This document shows, piece after piece, positions 30,641 to 42,621 of a DNA stretch of 64,000 bases. Location of the stretch: positions 496,001-560,000 of the forward strand of contig JASJOG010000094.1 of assembly GCA_030142905.1 (NCBI GenBank). Reading direction: 5' to 3'. The notes below the pieces were generated by a model. It saw nothing but the letters and a program-made list of their open reading frames with translations, searched no databases and was not told the origin of the DNA. Made by a program: the position numbers and the translations under genes. Source of the DNA: Heliopora coerulea. Its lineage: Eukaryota > Cnidaria > Anthozoa > Scleralcyonacea > Helioporidae. The number at the start of each line of letters is the position of its first letter. Positions within the stretch are counted from its first letter, which is position 1.

Positions 30641-32719
30641 AAAATGCATGATTTTACACAAAGAGGAGAAAATTTCAACACTAACTTTCGCTGCGAAAGT
30701 CAAGCGAAAAATTTGATTCGAACAGGATGTGGACTTACATCTTCATGTTGCCGGACCACTACTGCACCAGTTGAGCTGTAGAGTGAACTGAGAGCGATGT
30801 TTGTGCTAAAGTTAACGGTAAACTCTCCTTACAATCAAACATTTGTCTTAAAGAAATTTGACACTTGTTCTACGTGAAGACGTTCGGGTATAACACCAAC
30901 AAACCCGCAAATCACACCTTGATAAACATTCCTCAGATTCATCTTTATTCAAATTTATCTCTATACAAGAGAACCAATGTCTTCGAATGCCTAAGAATTA
31001 TGCCTCAAAACTATCATTAAAGCGTTGAGTTTCACCCGGTATTGTTGCCGTATTTGGTAAACTGTACGAAAAATGTTTCGTCCGTTGTGAGAATGGGGTA
31101 ACAGCGTTGTTCAGCTATCAATGCCGAAGCAAGTTGTTTGCGAGGTCGAGGAACCATGTTATAAATAGTGGACATGGTTTTTCAACCACTGAATATTATC
31201 CTTGTTCCAACAATTGTGGACAAACGATTGTTGCTTCATCAAAGCTGAACAAAGTTGATGAAACAATGATGAACAGTCTTGATGACTCATCTTTGCTCTT
31301 CCATGATCAACAATCTTCTTACAACATTGTACTGCCAAATATGCGAAGGACATAACCCTCAAAGCCTTGTTCACGTGCGTGAAGCGAGCTCAAGCACAAG
31401 AACGAAGCAAAAAAACAAATAAGACATAGCAGGTAACCATTAAGAGTGACACATACCTGAGCACAAGGACACGACATAAACGCGAGCATAAGCATAAGAA
31501 CTGGACAAAACACAGGCGGCATAATTTTAAGTGAAATGACAACAACACTTGTATTGGGACAAAAAGTGCGTACACTTTGTGACTAAAATTTACTCGCCTT
31601 GAGATAATATGGATAGGTTTGATGTTTCCTCACTCCCTAGTTGCTTTGCAGGTGTTCACCCGGTTTTCGTTTGCGCTGTTTCCTCTTCCTAAGAGAGAGA
31701 CAAGGCTGTACACTCTGCTCGTCAACTTAGGTGGTAGCTTATCGTTCGAGGAAAAAAATCACGACTGAAATCGTTTGAGGCCTGAAATCTTTTGCAAGCA
31801 CTAAGTTCGAACACTTTTCGTTCTTTATAATACAGTTTCGTGATGAATCCTGGGATTTCGTTGACATAGGAAGCGATTTCCATTCTCACTCGTTACACAC
31901 TTGAATTTCCCATCCGACGTGGTAGCCCAGAGAATTCCACCACTCAATGACTTTCCGGCGTCAGGTAGGGTCCATTTGTTCAAAGACGAAGTAATCCACA
32001 ACGGACCCCAATGGACACAAGCACAAGGTCGTACACCCGGGAGTGGGGACGTCACCCCCCAAAAAAAAATTCCGTAAAAACTGACCAAATTGGAAAATGT
32101 GGCATAATTTAGTCTGCAGTTCCATTTACGTGTGGAACCTAAGATCCAAAGCCAGTAAAACTATAAGCTGAATCTACAAAAAATATAATTCGTATAGTTT
32201 TTAGAAAAGTAGAATATTCTGGCAAATCGAGTTTGACAATTCCCAATCTAAACGCATAATTTCCGCCCTTCTCCAGAAAGGCTGGTGTTGGTGCGAAGCC
32301 ATTGACTGAATGGTGGAATACTCTGTTTTACTACGTCCGTTTCGATATTCAAACGCATTAAGTTTGAGGATAGGAATAGCTTAGATTACCAATGAAAATG
32401 CTGGATTTATCACCAAATCAAAAAGAAAGAAAAAAAAATTCGAGCTTAGTGATTGTGAAAGATTTGTGGCTGACCAACAATTTCGGTCTGGCGTGATTGT
32501 TCGCTTTTAGCGACGACCTACCACGTAAGTTCAAGAAGCGAATCTACAACCTTGTATCTCTTATAGGAACACAAAATATTGCAGCCGAAAGAAACCATCA
32601 AAACGTTGACGAATGTCTCTTCAATAGGACGAAGAAGTTAGGAAACATCGAGCGTAGGGTATACAACCTCAAACTTGAGCAAAAACCACATCCAGACGAC
32701 AGTTCGAAAAAATAAATGA
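30641..32719. other. Diverged block shared with 49140-50950
   Basis: The stretch 31190-31350 (ACAATTG...GCTTCATCAAAGCTGAACAAA) matches 50560-50700, and 31370-31510 has AAGCATAAGCATAAGAACTGG words related to the MITEs at 7154-8077. No gene recognised on either strand. Confidence 0.4.
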
Positions 32720-32797
32720 AAAACGTCATCTTGAGACTTGATGCTCAACTTGACTGTTCTCGTTTTAACTTGAATATCAAGTCTCGAGATGACATTT
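32720..32797. repeat. Hairpin with ~22-bp arms and ~33-base loop
   Basis: GTCATCTTGAGACTTGAT (32725-32742) pairs with ATCAAGTCTCGAGATGAC (32776-32793) with a single wobble, extended by AAA/TTT. Precursor-microRNA-like size. The corresponding part of copy B lies outside the window. Confidence 0.5.
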
Positions 32798-32799
32798 TT

Positions 32800-33840
32800 T
32801 AGTCTATGTTTCATCATTTACTAAGTTAGACATATTCATAGAACGTCCATCTTAAGAAACGTAAACAAAAGTCCGTCCCAATGCAAGTTTTGCTGATTCT
32901 TCACTTCAAACTGGGCCGCCTTTGGACACTGGAACACACAAACGTTATTTCGGGTGTATTCTCTTTGGACAATTTGGGAATACGAATACTCGGATTGAAC
33001 AGTTACTTTTTTTTTCGTTCAGGTGCCATTTCGGTTTATTAGGAATAAACAATATTATTCCGCCTTAGCTTTTCTTGGTAGCAAAATAGCAGCAATATGC
33101 AGCGGCATAGTTGACAGGTTTTGGTAAATTAGCATGCTCGCCAACCCTTCAAAATGGCTGGATCGTACACCACGCATTTGAGTGCTATCGACGTTCGTTC
33201 CATGGAGATAATATAAAACTAGAAGGGCGGAAAATTGGGGTCAAACATAACGCCGCTATTTTGAGTATATTGGGAGGGAAACTGTCATTCTTCAGTCCCT
33301 TTTCCGTCTGTTCGAAAACCTCGAGGTCAAACAATTGAACTTTAGGGAATTGTTTCGAGTTTGTTTTTGTTACCTGTGTAGCAGAAACAGCTTCTCTTGT
33401 TGTTAGTCGGCTATTATTATTATTGCCTCAATTGTTTAACGTTCCTTACGTCGAAAACAAAAACAAGAGGCAAAAGTGAAGTGGCTTTTGATTATGACCT
33501 TCCACTTTTCATCCGGGCTTTGTTTCACTTATCCAGCGATTTATCCAATATGGCGGCCTTCATATCGTCGCCTGCGGTTAAGCGACATTAGCTACAATAC
33601 CTCCTCTAGTTAATATGTGATCTCTGTGGTTCGTCCTACCTGCCCAATGTCAAGAGTGTACGTGCATGATTACTAAGGCAGAAGCGGTACTCTAAGACAA
33701 AGACTTGCTGCGTATTAGATATCATTATCGCGTCGAAGAAAGGCAATTTGTCACTGACTGGTCGAGACTGCTTATGTCGTTGCAAACAGTCATAAGCAGA
33801 GTCCAGAAAAGCTAAAATCTACGAAATCCAAAACCTTGAT
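32800..33840. other. Single-copy stretch without recognised gene
   Basis: No repeat partner in the window. A short frame with a good start context (ATGGCGGCC at 33550) ends after 14 codons. Nothing else supported. Confidence 0.3.
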
Positions 33841-34009
33841 CCGTTGATTCCTAGAATTCTTGAAAGTTAAAAGTTAAAAGTCAATGACATTTTCAAACCT
33901 ACTGAATAACCAAACTATGCATGGCGTTCATCCGTATATGTACAGAACATGAATTTATCTAAATGTAATTGTATAATAAAACGTACTATGACCACACGCA
34001 TATACTTAT

Positions 34010-34033
34010 TACAAGTGAACAAACTATTTCCAT
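34010..34033 (-). pseudogene. Orphan bZIP exon-1 relic
   Basis: The minus strand reads MEIVCSLV followed by ATAAGT where paralogues have GTAAGT or GCAAGT, so the donor is lost. No hinge or basic exon lies between it and the exon 1 at 29665. Confidence 0.35.
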
Positions 34034-37000
34034 TCGTGCAGGCAGGATTTAAAGCTCTATAGAGAATTTTGCCGACACTGCTTTAGCTTTTGTTTCCTAC
34101 AAATTAAAAAGTTTGACTGTGAAATTAATCCCCTTGCGCTTAATTCGCCCTTAAGATCCAAAGGGATGTTGTGATAAATTAATGACAAGATTGAGGTGAA
34201 GTCATGTTTCTTATATCGTGCCGACGACTTGAAATATCTTCAAAGTTGCATTATACTCCCATATTAAATGTATTGTTAACTTGTGTATCTAATATTTACG
34301 TAAACTATGCACTGAAATTTTCAGAAATAATACTCTCTTACATGTAGCTACACTCTATTGATGTCTCATGTTGAGATTGAAAGATCACAAAAAAATTACA
34401 AAGAGTTGGCAAAGGTCACAAGAAATTACGAGAAACAGCCACTCGACATTCTTTGCCAAGGTCGCAACTAGTCTCCTGACGACACTGCGAGACTTTGAAC
34501 ACCAAATACACGCGATAAAATATTTGGCCATCCAACTCTTAGAACACAATTCAGAGCAAACGACGATAAATTTTGTATGTTCATATTGTTACGTGAAGTA
34601 CATATTTATGAGATCCTCACTGGGAAGAAAACAGAACTGCTGAGTAATGCAGGTAAACAATTCCTAATTTAGCAATCGAAAAAGTGTAGTTGGCTTTTGT
34701 CATTATTTTGACTCCCATGCATTTATTTGGGCTTCCTGCAAATTTTCTAATCACGCGAATCCACGTATGCAACCCACCTCCCCTACGCCAACGCCTTTCA
34801 TAAATGGATCATGTTGAAAACATAGGATTCTAGACGAAGGAAGTTGGTGGCCATTCCACGTGACTTAAAACATCCATAACAAGCCCACTCATTACTCTTT
34901 CATAAAACAATAGCTCACGTTATAGTGTCGAACGAAACTGCGCCGCAATTGGCGATGCAATGAATTCTGAATATCATTTTACTTCCTCCATAGGGCTTTG
35001 GACTCTTCTAGTCAAACGTTTGACGTTACAACAACCGATCGCTTTCTTCGCTCTGTGTATTAGCTTTCTGACGGTAACGTAAAAATCCTCTTGGTAATGC
35101 TATGTCTAGAACAACGAAGTCGTCGGGAATATTCTAGTGTCTGAAAATCGTTCAATTCATGTACTCGTCCTATAGTGAAGACATGCCTTTGCAGTGATTT
35201 TTCGGCAAGCCTTTTGAAGGTTTGATATTGGAGGTGGCGAAAAAACATTTCATAGACCTTGGCCTTGAAAAACGGTAATGATTTACCACCAAAAGCCCGT
35301 TTCAGCAACAAATGTTTCTAACGCACTTGGCTAGTCTACCAAAACTGTGCAGGAGGAAAGAATGTCTTGAAAGACTTTATGGCAGAACTCACATGAAGAA
35401 ATCCCGTGTGTTCGAGCTTCAATGCCTGGAAATAATTTGGAGAAATTCTCTACGTTTACCGATATTTGGGGGGACTGCCACCTGCTCTCGCCCATTTCCG
35501 ACACCCCTCACGTGTTTGCCAAACTCTTTGTTATGGATGTCTACGTTACGTCATTGGAGCCATGTTGAAGAAATTCCATGAAAAAGTTTTGTCCTATTCA
35601 GTTGAAATTTCCCTTTGAATCATCCCTTGAAAATTGCTTATTCGCTATAAGTCGTATCCCCTATGGCCTGACGAACTTGAATACGGTTGAATGGACATTA
35701 AAATCGCGTGAACTTGAGCTTTTATTTTCGTAGTGGTGAACAGTGTTATTTGACTGCAATGGAATATCACTTCCTGTTTAGTTATCATCCTTTAATCACT
35801 ACAGTTTTACTCAGTTGATAATGCTGCTTAAGCAATTGTTGCTTTACGGAGCATCGAGACTAAGAACTTGATGTTTTTATTAAATACTGTCCTCATATAC
35901 CTTAGGATATTTTTTAAAGCCTTTTTAAATCTGGACGATTTATCTCAAGGTAACGTGGCGGCAGTTTCTAAAGTGCTTGTGATAATCATTAGAGTCCCTC
36001 ATCGGAACTAACGACCCATCTTTTTTATTTCATGAGTCAATAGAACAAGCAATTTGCCATTGTTAAAAAATTTAGAACAAATCTGTAGAGCAAATCATTT
36101 CGAATTCCAAAATTTTATTCTAACACTCCTGCATTAAAGTGCCTATTAAAAATTTAAAAATTCAAGATTTCAATTCTCAACCCGTTCACTGCTAGAAGTC
36201 AGCCGCTGATTAGTAACACCGACTGGAGTTAGCCAGTGTATTATGATAGTGAACTACGTCCACAAAAGGGGAAAGGTTTAGTCGATAGATTTACGTTATA
36301 GCTTTTTCAATGCCAGACGTCCCCGTTCAACGTGTCAAATCGTCTGGTGTTAACCAGAGTAGGATGATAAAGTTCGCCCGCTGTAACTAAAAGGTTAACA
36401 CATACGGCTAAACTTTTACGCTAGTATACCCAGATAGGTTTGAGAACGCTTCAAGCACACTCCATTTGCGCCTAGTTAAATTGACAAATAAACAACACTA
36501 TCACGGCCTAACTGACGAATAAAAATATTGTTGTGGCATTTGAACTAACAAGTATAGGGCACCTCTATGAAATGACCCTATAGCATAGTTTGATAGCATG
36601 AAAGTGATATTGTTGGAATAAAACAACTTACAGTGTTGACGGTAGTCGCGTATTAGATCCTAGACAGCTTCAGTATTCGTTTTGGTTGCTCAGATATTTT
36701 ATAGTCTCAAACACTCCTCTTCAGAAAGTATTTTTGTCACAGTTGCAATAAAAAAAATCAAATTTGCATAAAATGTCTTCATTGTTTTAAATGTCAAGGC
36801 AGTAAATCCTGAAATGTCGGGAGTGTCGTCACCGAGTTCCTTAAACTCGGGAGAGGACGAGTCGGAATTTGAAGCAAGGAGATGTCTGAAAATTCACGCT
36901 AACCAGGAAACAGTTGCGAACCTCTTCTTTATTCGTTGCTTTCGCTCTACCCGTCCGTTCAAGATAACTATATCAGAAAATTCCTATTTTCGCGAACACG

Positions 37001-37225
37001 AAAAACGTCAAGAAAAAAGTCTGTTTTTGGAATGGAGGTTTGAGGCCGACATCATCTCTTTAATGTCCCCGTACCGGCCTTTACGATACCAGTTGATTCT
37101 TTTCTTGGTCAAATTCAGGACTTTACTTCGAATCGATCATTGACAACTCACTTCTGATCAACCGGAAAGCCATGCTTGATGTCAGCTACTCATATTTCTT
37201 TCGTCAAGGCACAGTACAACACACA

Positions 37226-37501
37226 TTAAAAAGGATGACTTTGATGACTTTTGCTTCTTTTGAAATAACTTACGTCGATATATGTATTATCAATGAGCAC
37301 GGACATTGCATTTGCGAAGTCAATATCGCTGTATCCTGTAGGCGGTGTTACTGACGTGTTTGCTTGCGCAGAGGAAGTTTGAGTTCTAAACATTTGGCAG
37401 TCGTGGTTTGACAACGTTGATTCAAATGTTTGCTTCTCTCGATTCAAATCTACAATTGACTTCATAAGCTCTTCATTTCCAGATATGAGTTCATCTTTTT
37501 C
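37226..37501 (-). CDS. bZIP leucine-zipper exon, gene 3 (no basic exon)
   Basis: Acceptor TGTTCACAG ends at 37502. Reads EKDELISGNEELMKSIVDL, then NREKQTFESTLSNHDC, and the conserved TPPTGYSDIDFANAMSVLID. Heptad positions are Leu, Leu, Leu, Phe. After YID the bases GACGTAAGT (GT at 37273-37272) form a good donor that gene 2 lacks (GACTTAAGT), so the exon may end at 37274 (76 codons) or run to a stop at 37226. Upstream in its sense direction, copy B has deleted the basic and hinge exons (join near 40298). Candidate exon 1 at 48346-48384. Confidence 0.75.
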   Translation of the reverse strand, partial: EKDELISGNEELMKSIVDLNREKQTFESTLSNHDCQMFRTQTSSAQANTSVTPPTGYSDIDFANAMSVLIDNTYIDVSYFKRSKSHQSHPF

Positions 37502-38156
37502 CTGTGAACAGTTAAAAACATCGATATCAATCAATAGATCTTCACTAAGCAGCCAATAGCAACTAATGTTTGTCCGTGTGATGTGGACTGTATCACATGT
37601 AAAGTTTAATCAGTGTTTGTACGAAAATTTTGTCAATTACATATCTGCATGGACAAGATTTAGAACTGACGAAGTTTATAAAACATCTCCGTAATCAATT
37701 GGAACTTTAACTGATCAAACACTTATATTAACTATTCAGCACAAATTTTTCATTTTCCCCCGCATAAATCTGTGAAATTCATTGGTTGACCCACAATGGA
37801 CTATCCACTAATAGTACTTAAAATGCTTTTATAACAAACTGACCAATGAAATTACCCAAATTTAAACTAATAACTTAATTCTTTTCGACAAGTAGACCTA
37901 ATTTACACCAAAACAAACAGACAACTCGTTTTCTAAGAACGATTCAGAGAAACCTATTCTGGGTGGGGCTCAGAAATCATTTAGCTGAGAAAATGAGCTT
38001 GACGAAACACCCACTTGTCAACCTGCAATCACAGTAAGATACCACATGTACAATATGGTGTATAACATTCAGGTATGTGCTCAGCATTGTTGTCATATCT
38101 TTCTTGGCTACCTCAGAGGCCGCACATATGTCGAACGAAGATCTTAGCTCGTTTTA

Positions 38157-38235
38157 CGAGTCTGGGTAGCTCAATGGTTAGAGCGACTCCACCTGTCATC
38201 ATAAGATTTCGGGTTTAATTCCCGTCTGGGGCTCA
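38157..38235 (+). repeat. tRNA-like SINE head, family 1, copy B
   Basis: Duplicate of 337-415. The B-box region is slightly closer to consensus here (GGGTTTAATTCCC). Confidence 0.7.
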
Positions 38236-38666
38236 GAAATCGTTTCGAGGTATGAGCTTGACGTTCTTTATCTATCATCTTTGATATCTCTAAGCTCCTA
38301 CGTGGATAATATGTATCATTAAACATCATTATTAATATATCGTGGGTAACGCATAGGTAGCACATGTGTTGAACTTACACCTTAGCTAGTCTTCTTAGTC
38401 TCGGTAGCTCTATTCTCAGTAGTTTGCCGGTTCAGTCCCCGTCTGGGGCTTAGAACACTGGGGGATTTTTTGACTAAACGAGCGACAACATCCACTTGTC
38501 GACAGTAGTTTGATGTAATCCTATTATTTAGATTAGCCCCCAGCGGGGTTGCGGCGAACACGTTTGCCGCCATTGATCTCTACTGAAGACTGGATCGAGC
38601 ATCCTATTGTTTGAAAGGTCGAGAAAATAAAGCCAGCGAAATTTGACTCGCACCATTACTAAGTAA

Positions 38667-39073
38667 CCAAAGTCGCGGCAAATCGTTTTGCCCAGAACTT
38701 TCAAAAATGTTTCCTGATCCTCTTTATGGCAAAGCGGAACGACTTCGTAGCTCGAAAGACAGCTTTATCAAATGACAAACGCCATCCAGTGACAGAAAAC
38801 CCTGTACAGACCATACAGAAGTCGTACAGTTGGTCCCTTAGCAATGGCGCCGCAATCAACTGGCGGCTTCATTTTCTGAAATTGGGATGCTCGATCAAGT
38901 CTTCTCTAGAGATCAGTGGCTTTCTGCAAGTTGACATTTCAAGGCGGTACTGAGTTATTGAAGCAGTCTACTACGGCTTCATTAAGCTTTTGAATCGTCA
39001 CAATAACTCGCGAGAGCTTGCAAACGACCTTTCACAGACTTGATGCAAACAAGCGGAGCAAGCAGTGCGAAAG
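38667..39073. other. B-specific segment absent from A
   Basis: About 400 bases replaced in A by a scar of repeated AATTTGACTCGCAC words. One open frame (38726-38953, MAKRNDFVARKTALS...) is unrecognised. This segment is probably ancestral and deleted in A. Confidence 0.5.
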
Positions 39074-40295
39074 AAATAAGATTGTAGATTTATTCAATAA
39101 TTTGTTGCCTGGCGGCTACAGGTTTGTTAAGACTTCTGCTATTTTGGTTTCGTACTCCAAAACTTTCACTAAAAATTCCGAAATTCATTGCAAGGCGAAC
39201 CCTGTTTTACATATATGAATATTAATTCGGTCACATATTTCATGAATCAAAATAATCTTCTTGCGAAACATTGATGAAGCTGCAGATCTCCCCTGCCCCT
39301 ATCCTCTCTCTAGTCTCAAGAAGATGGATTAAATCGTACACAAGATGTGGATGAAATGCCGTCCCAAGAAACTCCGATGAAAAAGCCTGGAAAAATTCGA
39401 TCCCAATCTATTCTTCGATCAACCCCTTAATCACCTCAGAGGTCAACTTGCTAACAACTGTTCGAAAATTTAATAATCGGGAAACAAACTTATTTGGTGA
39501 TGGGTGAAATCCATAAATCTCACGAAGCTCGCGCCCAGGCGTGGCAAATGACATTTGCATTAGTCCAAATCGGTCTTTGTTAGCCTGTTTGCAAATAATC
39601 TGAACGATTGAACGGGAGGGTAAACTGATGATGGCAACACCTCTGTACATTTGTTTTGCGAGACTTTTAAACTAAACCACGACCTATTGTTATTCGCTAA
39701 GGTTCGCTTACACCTATGGGTTTAAGATTGGCCCGATTCTTTTAGTACGAGATTTATGGAATCAAGAGACCAGATTGTGAATCTAACAACGCAGACCGCA
39801 AGTAACGGTTGGCACTGGAATATAACCACTGAGACCAGGTAACCGCGAGCAAAGTGGGACTAGAAACTAAGTATTTTATTTACCTGATAACTTTTTGGAA
39901 ATAATCATTGGGGTTTAGGTTAAAATGTCAGGAAATTGACACGGGATGACACGTTAATAGATAGGATTAGGATTAGGATCCTAACCCTAAGCTTAACCCT
40001 AATCCTAATCCTGACCATAACATTCAGGATAATTCTGAATCTGAGGACCATTGAAATTTCAGGAATATCCCGTATCTTAGGTGGGAGGATGTCACGTAGA
40101 TAAAATAGCTAATTTTCCAGTCCCAGTTTGCTGGAGGATTCCTACTCTCAGTGGTTACGTTCTAGCGCCGACCAGATTTGAAACAAATGTTAATTACGTA
40201 ATGTCCGTACGCCATCATGCAAGTGAGTTACCAACGGATTGACCAAGGGGAGATCTTTCAAGTTTGATTCCAGGATTTTAAGTCAAAAGGCACTT

Positions 40296-40300
40296 TTCTA
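40296..40300. other. Deletion junction in copy B
   Basis: Joins the sequence matching A up to 2111 to that matching A from 6803, with about 3 unmatched bases. It removes about 4.7 kb of A-type sequence, including bZIP basic and hinge exons. There is no target duplication, so this is a deletion in B rather than a clean insertion in A. Confidence 0.75.
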
Positions 40301-40650
40301 TCTCACGATCATAGCCATGGAGCCTACTCCTAAGTAGAGGGCTCAGGGGAAGGTCGTTTCGTCAGTACACTTGAGTGTTCTGGCGCCCACTTAGATCGGT
40401 CCCACTTCTCTACTTTGCTTAATTTATTATGTATATACTACGTGTGGTAGCTCGGTGTTTAAAGTATAAACCACAAGTGGGCTTGCTTCTCAAGCTATTT
40501 ATCCAGGAAAGTCTTTTGAGTCTATGACGTGAATCGAACGCTAAAACTTTCTGATTGTCCGATGAGATTCCGTTACCACTGAGTTGACTGAACGAAGGTT
40601 GCGCATTTGCTGGGCCTGGTTACGTAAGACACTTAGGGTGTCTTCTTTTT

Positions 40651-41581
40651 GGCCTGGTTTTCTCTGGCGACACAAGCACAAGCATAATGAAACACGCAAT
40701 CGCAGTAAGCACTTCATGGTCCACTGAACTCTTTGTACTTCAGCAATACAAAGGGATTTACCTACCGTGAAGTACCTACTGAGCTTACGTATGTCGTTAT
40801 GCTTATGCTTATCTCACTAGTGAAAACCAGGCCTTACTGTTTAGGAATGAGAATTCACGGAATGAAAAGCTATTGCGTTCTTTTGGGACCTATTGTGATT
40901 TGGAAGCAGACAGAATTGTATTTTGGATATTATGCTTAAGCCTGGTTCACACGTGAGCATAAGCATAAGGACAAAACAAAAGGCCAAACAAAGGAATGAA
41001 GTCAAGCCAGCGACATAAGGATCGTCGTAATCATAAGCATAAGATCATAGTCCAAGCATAAGCCAGAAGCCGAACAAAAGACAAAACAAAGAAGAATTCT
41101 TGTTGTTTTATCTTTGCAAGTCCCAGAGGAGATATCATCCCTTGTTTTCTTATCGATCTTGTCCTAGTGGTGGCGCTAGGAATTCCCCGACGCAGGGACT
41201 AAGGTCCCTGACAGGGACTAAACCTTAGGTGCCATGACCACGCCTCCTTTATAATTTCGTTATTGAAGGTCGAAAACATAACGTTATTTTTCGCAAGAAT
41301 AATCGAAACAACTGACTAGAACCAATTTACTTTCAGATTTCACATGAAGAGAAGAATCCATTACCTTTCTTGGCTAAATCAATAACTGCTCATAGTTTGT
41401 ACAGTATATAAATGAGTTCATCAGTGAAAATTGCCCAACGGATTGTTAATTTTTCCCCGACAGGGGTCTAAGGTTCCCCGACGCATGGGCTGTAGCCCCC
41501 TCTGCCCCCCCCCCCCCCCATTGGCACCACCCCTCTCTTGTCCTTATATATGCTTATGTCGCTGGTGTAAACCAGGCTTAA
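40651..41581. mobile_element. MITE pair, copy B
   Basis: Duplicates of 7154-7336 (40651-40833) and 7439-8077 (40936-41581) with the same terminal inverted repeats. Confidence 0.65.
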
Positions 41582-41746
41582 GGGTGCCAGGGTAGCTGGA
41601 ATAGCGCGCTCATTGACCGGGAACACTTTAAAATGGCGGAATTGACATCAACATGTTCGTGTGCTGTCGTTCTTTATTCGTTAAAAACTATAATGTCTTC
41701 GGAAAAAAGCCTAAATATGAAGGTAGAGAGTATAATGTGACCTTTA

Positions 41747-42028
41747 AGGCCCTGTTACACGGTGCAATTTTTCGTGCAACTTGTCTCGCAACGGCGTTGC
41801 GAGACAAGTTACACAAGGGGTGTTACACGCTGCAACGCCGAGAAAAACTGCTGCAATTATTGCAGAAAGTAGAACCTGATTCTACTTTCTGCAATGTTTC
41901 ATGCAACTTGTCTCGCAATGATTTTTACCGTTTCACAGCATGTTACACGTCGCAATGATTCGTGCAACTTGTCTCGCAACGGCGTTGCGAGACAAGTTGC
42001 ACGAAAAATTGCACCGTGTAACAAGGCC
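41747..42028. mobile_element. Palindromic MITE, copy B
   Basis: Duplicate of 8243-8524, flanked by TTTA at 41743-41746 and 42029-42032. Confidence 0.8.
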
Positions 42029-42621
42029 TTTACTCAAGCCACGTACCCTTATTTCGCAACATAAACAACGAGTCGCAGAACATGAGTTGCAGCACTTCAG
42101 AGCCCGCGTCAAGCTCATCCTGGTTTCGGTATGCCTCGTTATCCGTTATTTTTGTACTCAGCATTTCTTTAATGTTTTGCATTCTGGAATAAGAATGTGG
42201 ACCATTCATCATGATGTGTGGTCGATTGTTTGGTAGCTCCGCACTTTGTCTAATATTTTTTTGGTACTACTATACTTATTTCTACCTCAAAACCTGGTGG
42301 CGAAGTTCTAAAGGCTTCGTCTCTACTTGTGAGTAGTGGTTTTGATACAAAAGTTTATCCAAGTCGAAATTGTTGCTGGCCTCGTCACTCCCGCGTACCA
42401 TCGCTACCGCCATCCTTGAAGTGTGCAGCTAGGCTTTCAAATTACACGTGTTGTATTGGGCGCTTTTTTCCTTATTTTATTATCTGGAGATGTGAATGTC
42501 AACCCTGGCCCAAAAACAGGCACAGATATTTGTGCATTATGTGATAAAGTCTGTCGTTCCACTCAACGAGCTATAGAGTGCGAAGAATGTGTAAAATAGT
42601 TTCATTCAAAGATGCATAGGT

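Larger units (their letters stand above)
33840..37820. repeat. Old diverged duplicate of 16400-20700
   Basis: Same order of landmarks as 16400-20700 but many substitutions: exon-1 relic (34010-34033), intergenic module (34520-34810), TCGTC-type repeats (36188-36405), zipper exon (37226-37501). It implies that the bZIP gene and its flank were duplicated long before the recent A/B event. Confidence 0.75.

Noticed and set aside
35060..35311. 83-codon minus-strand frame MLLKRAFGGKSLPF...
   Set aside because: The homologous stretch near 18720-18880 has several stops in the same frame, so it does not look conserved as protein.
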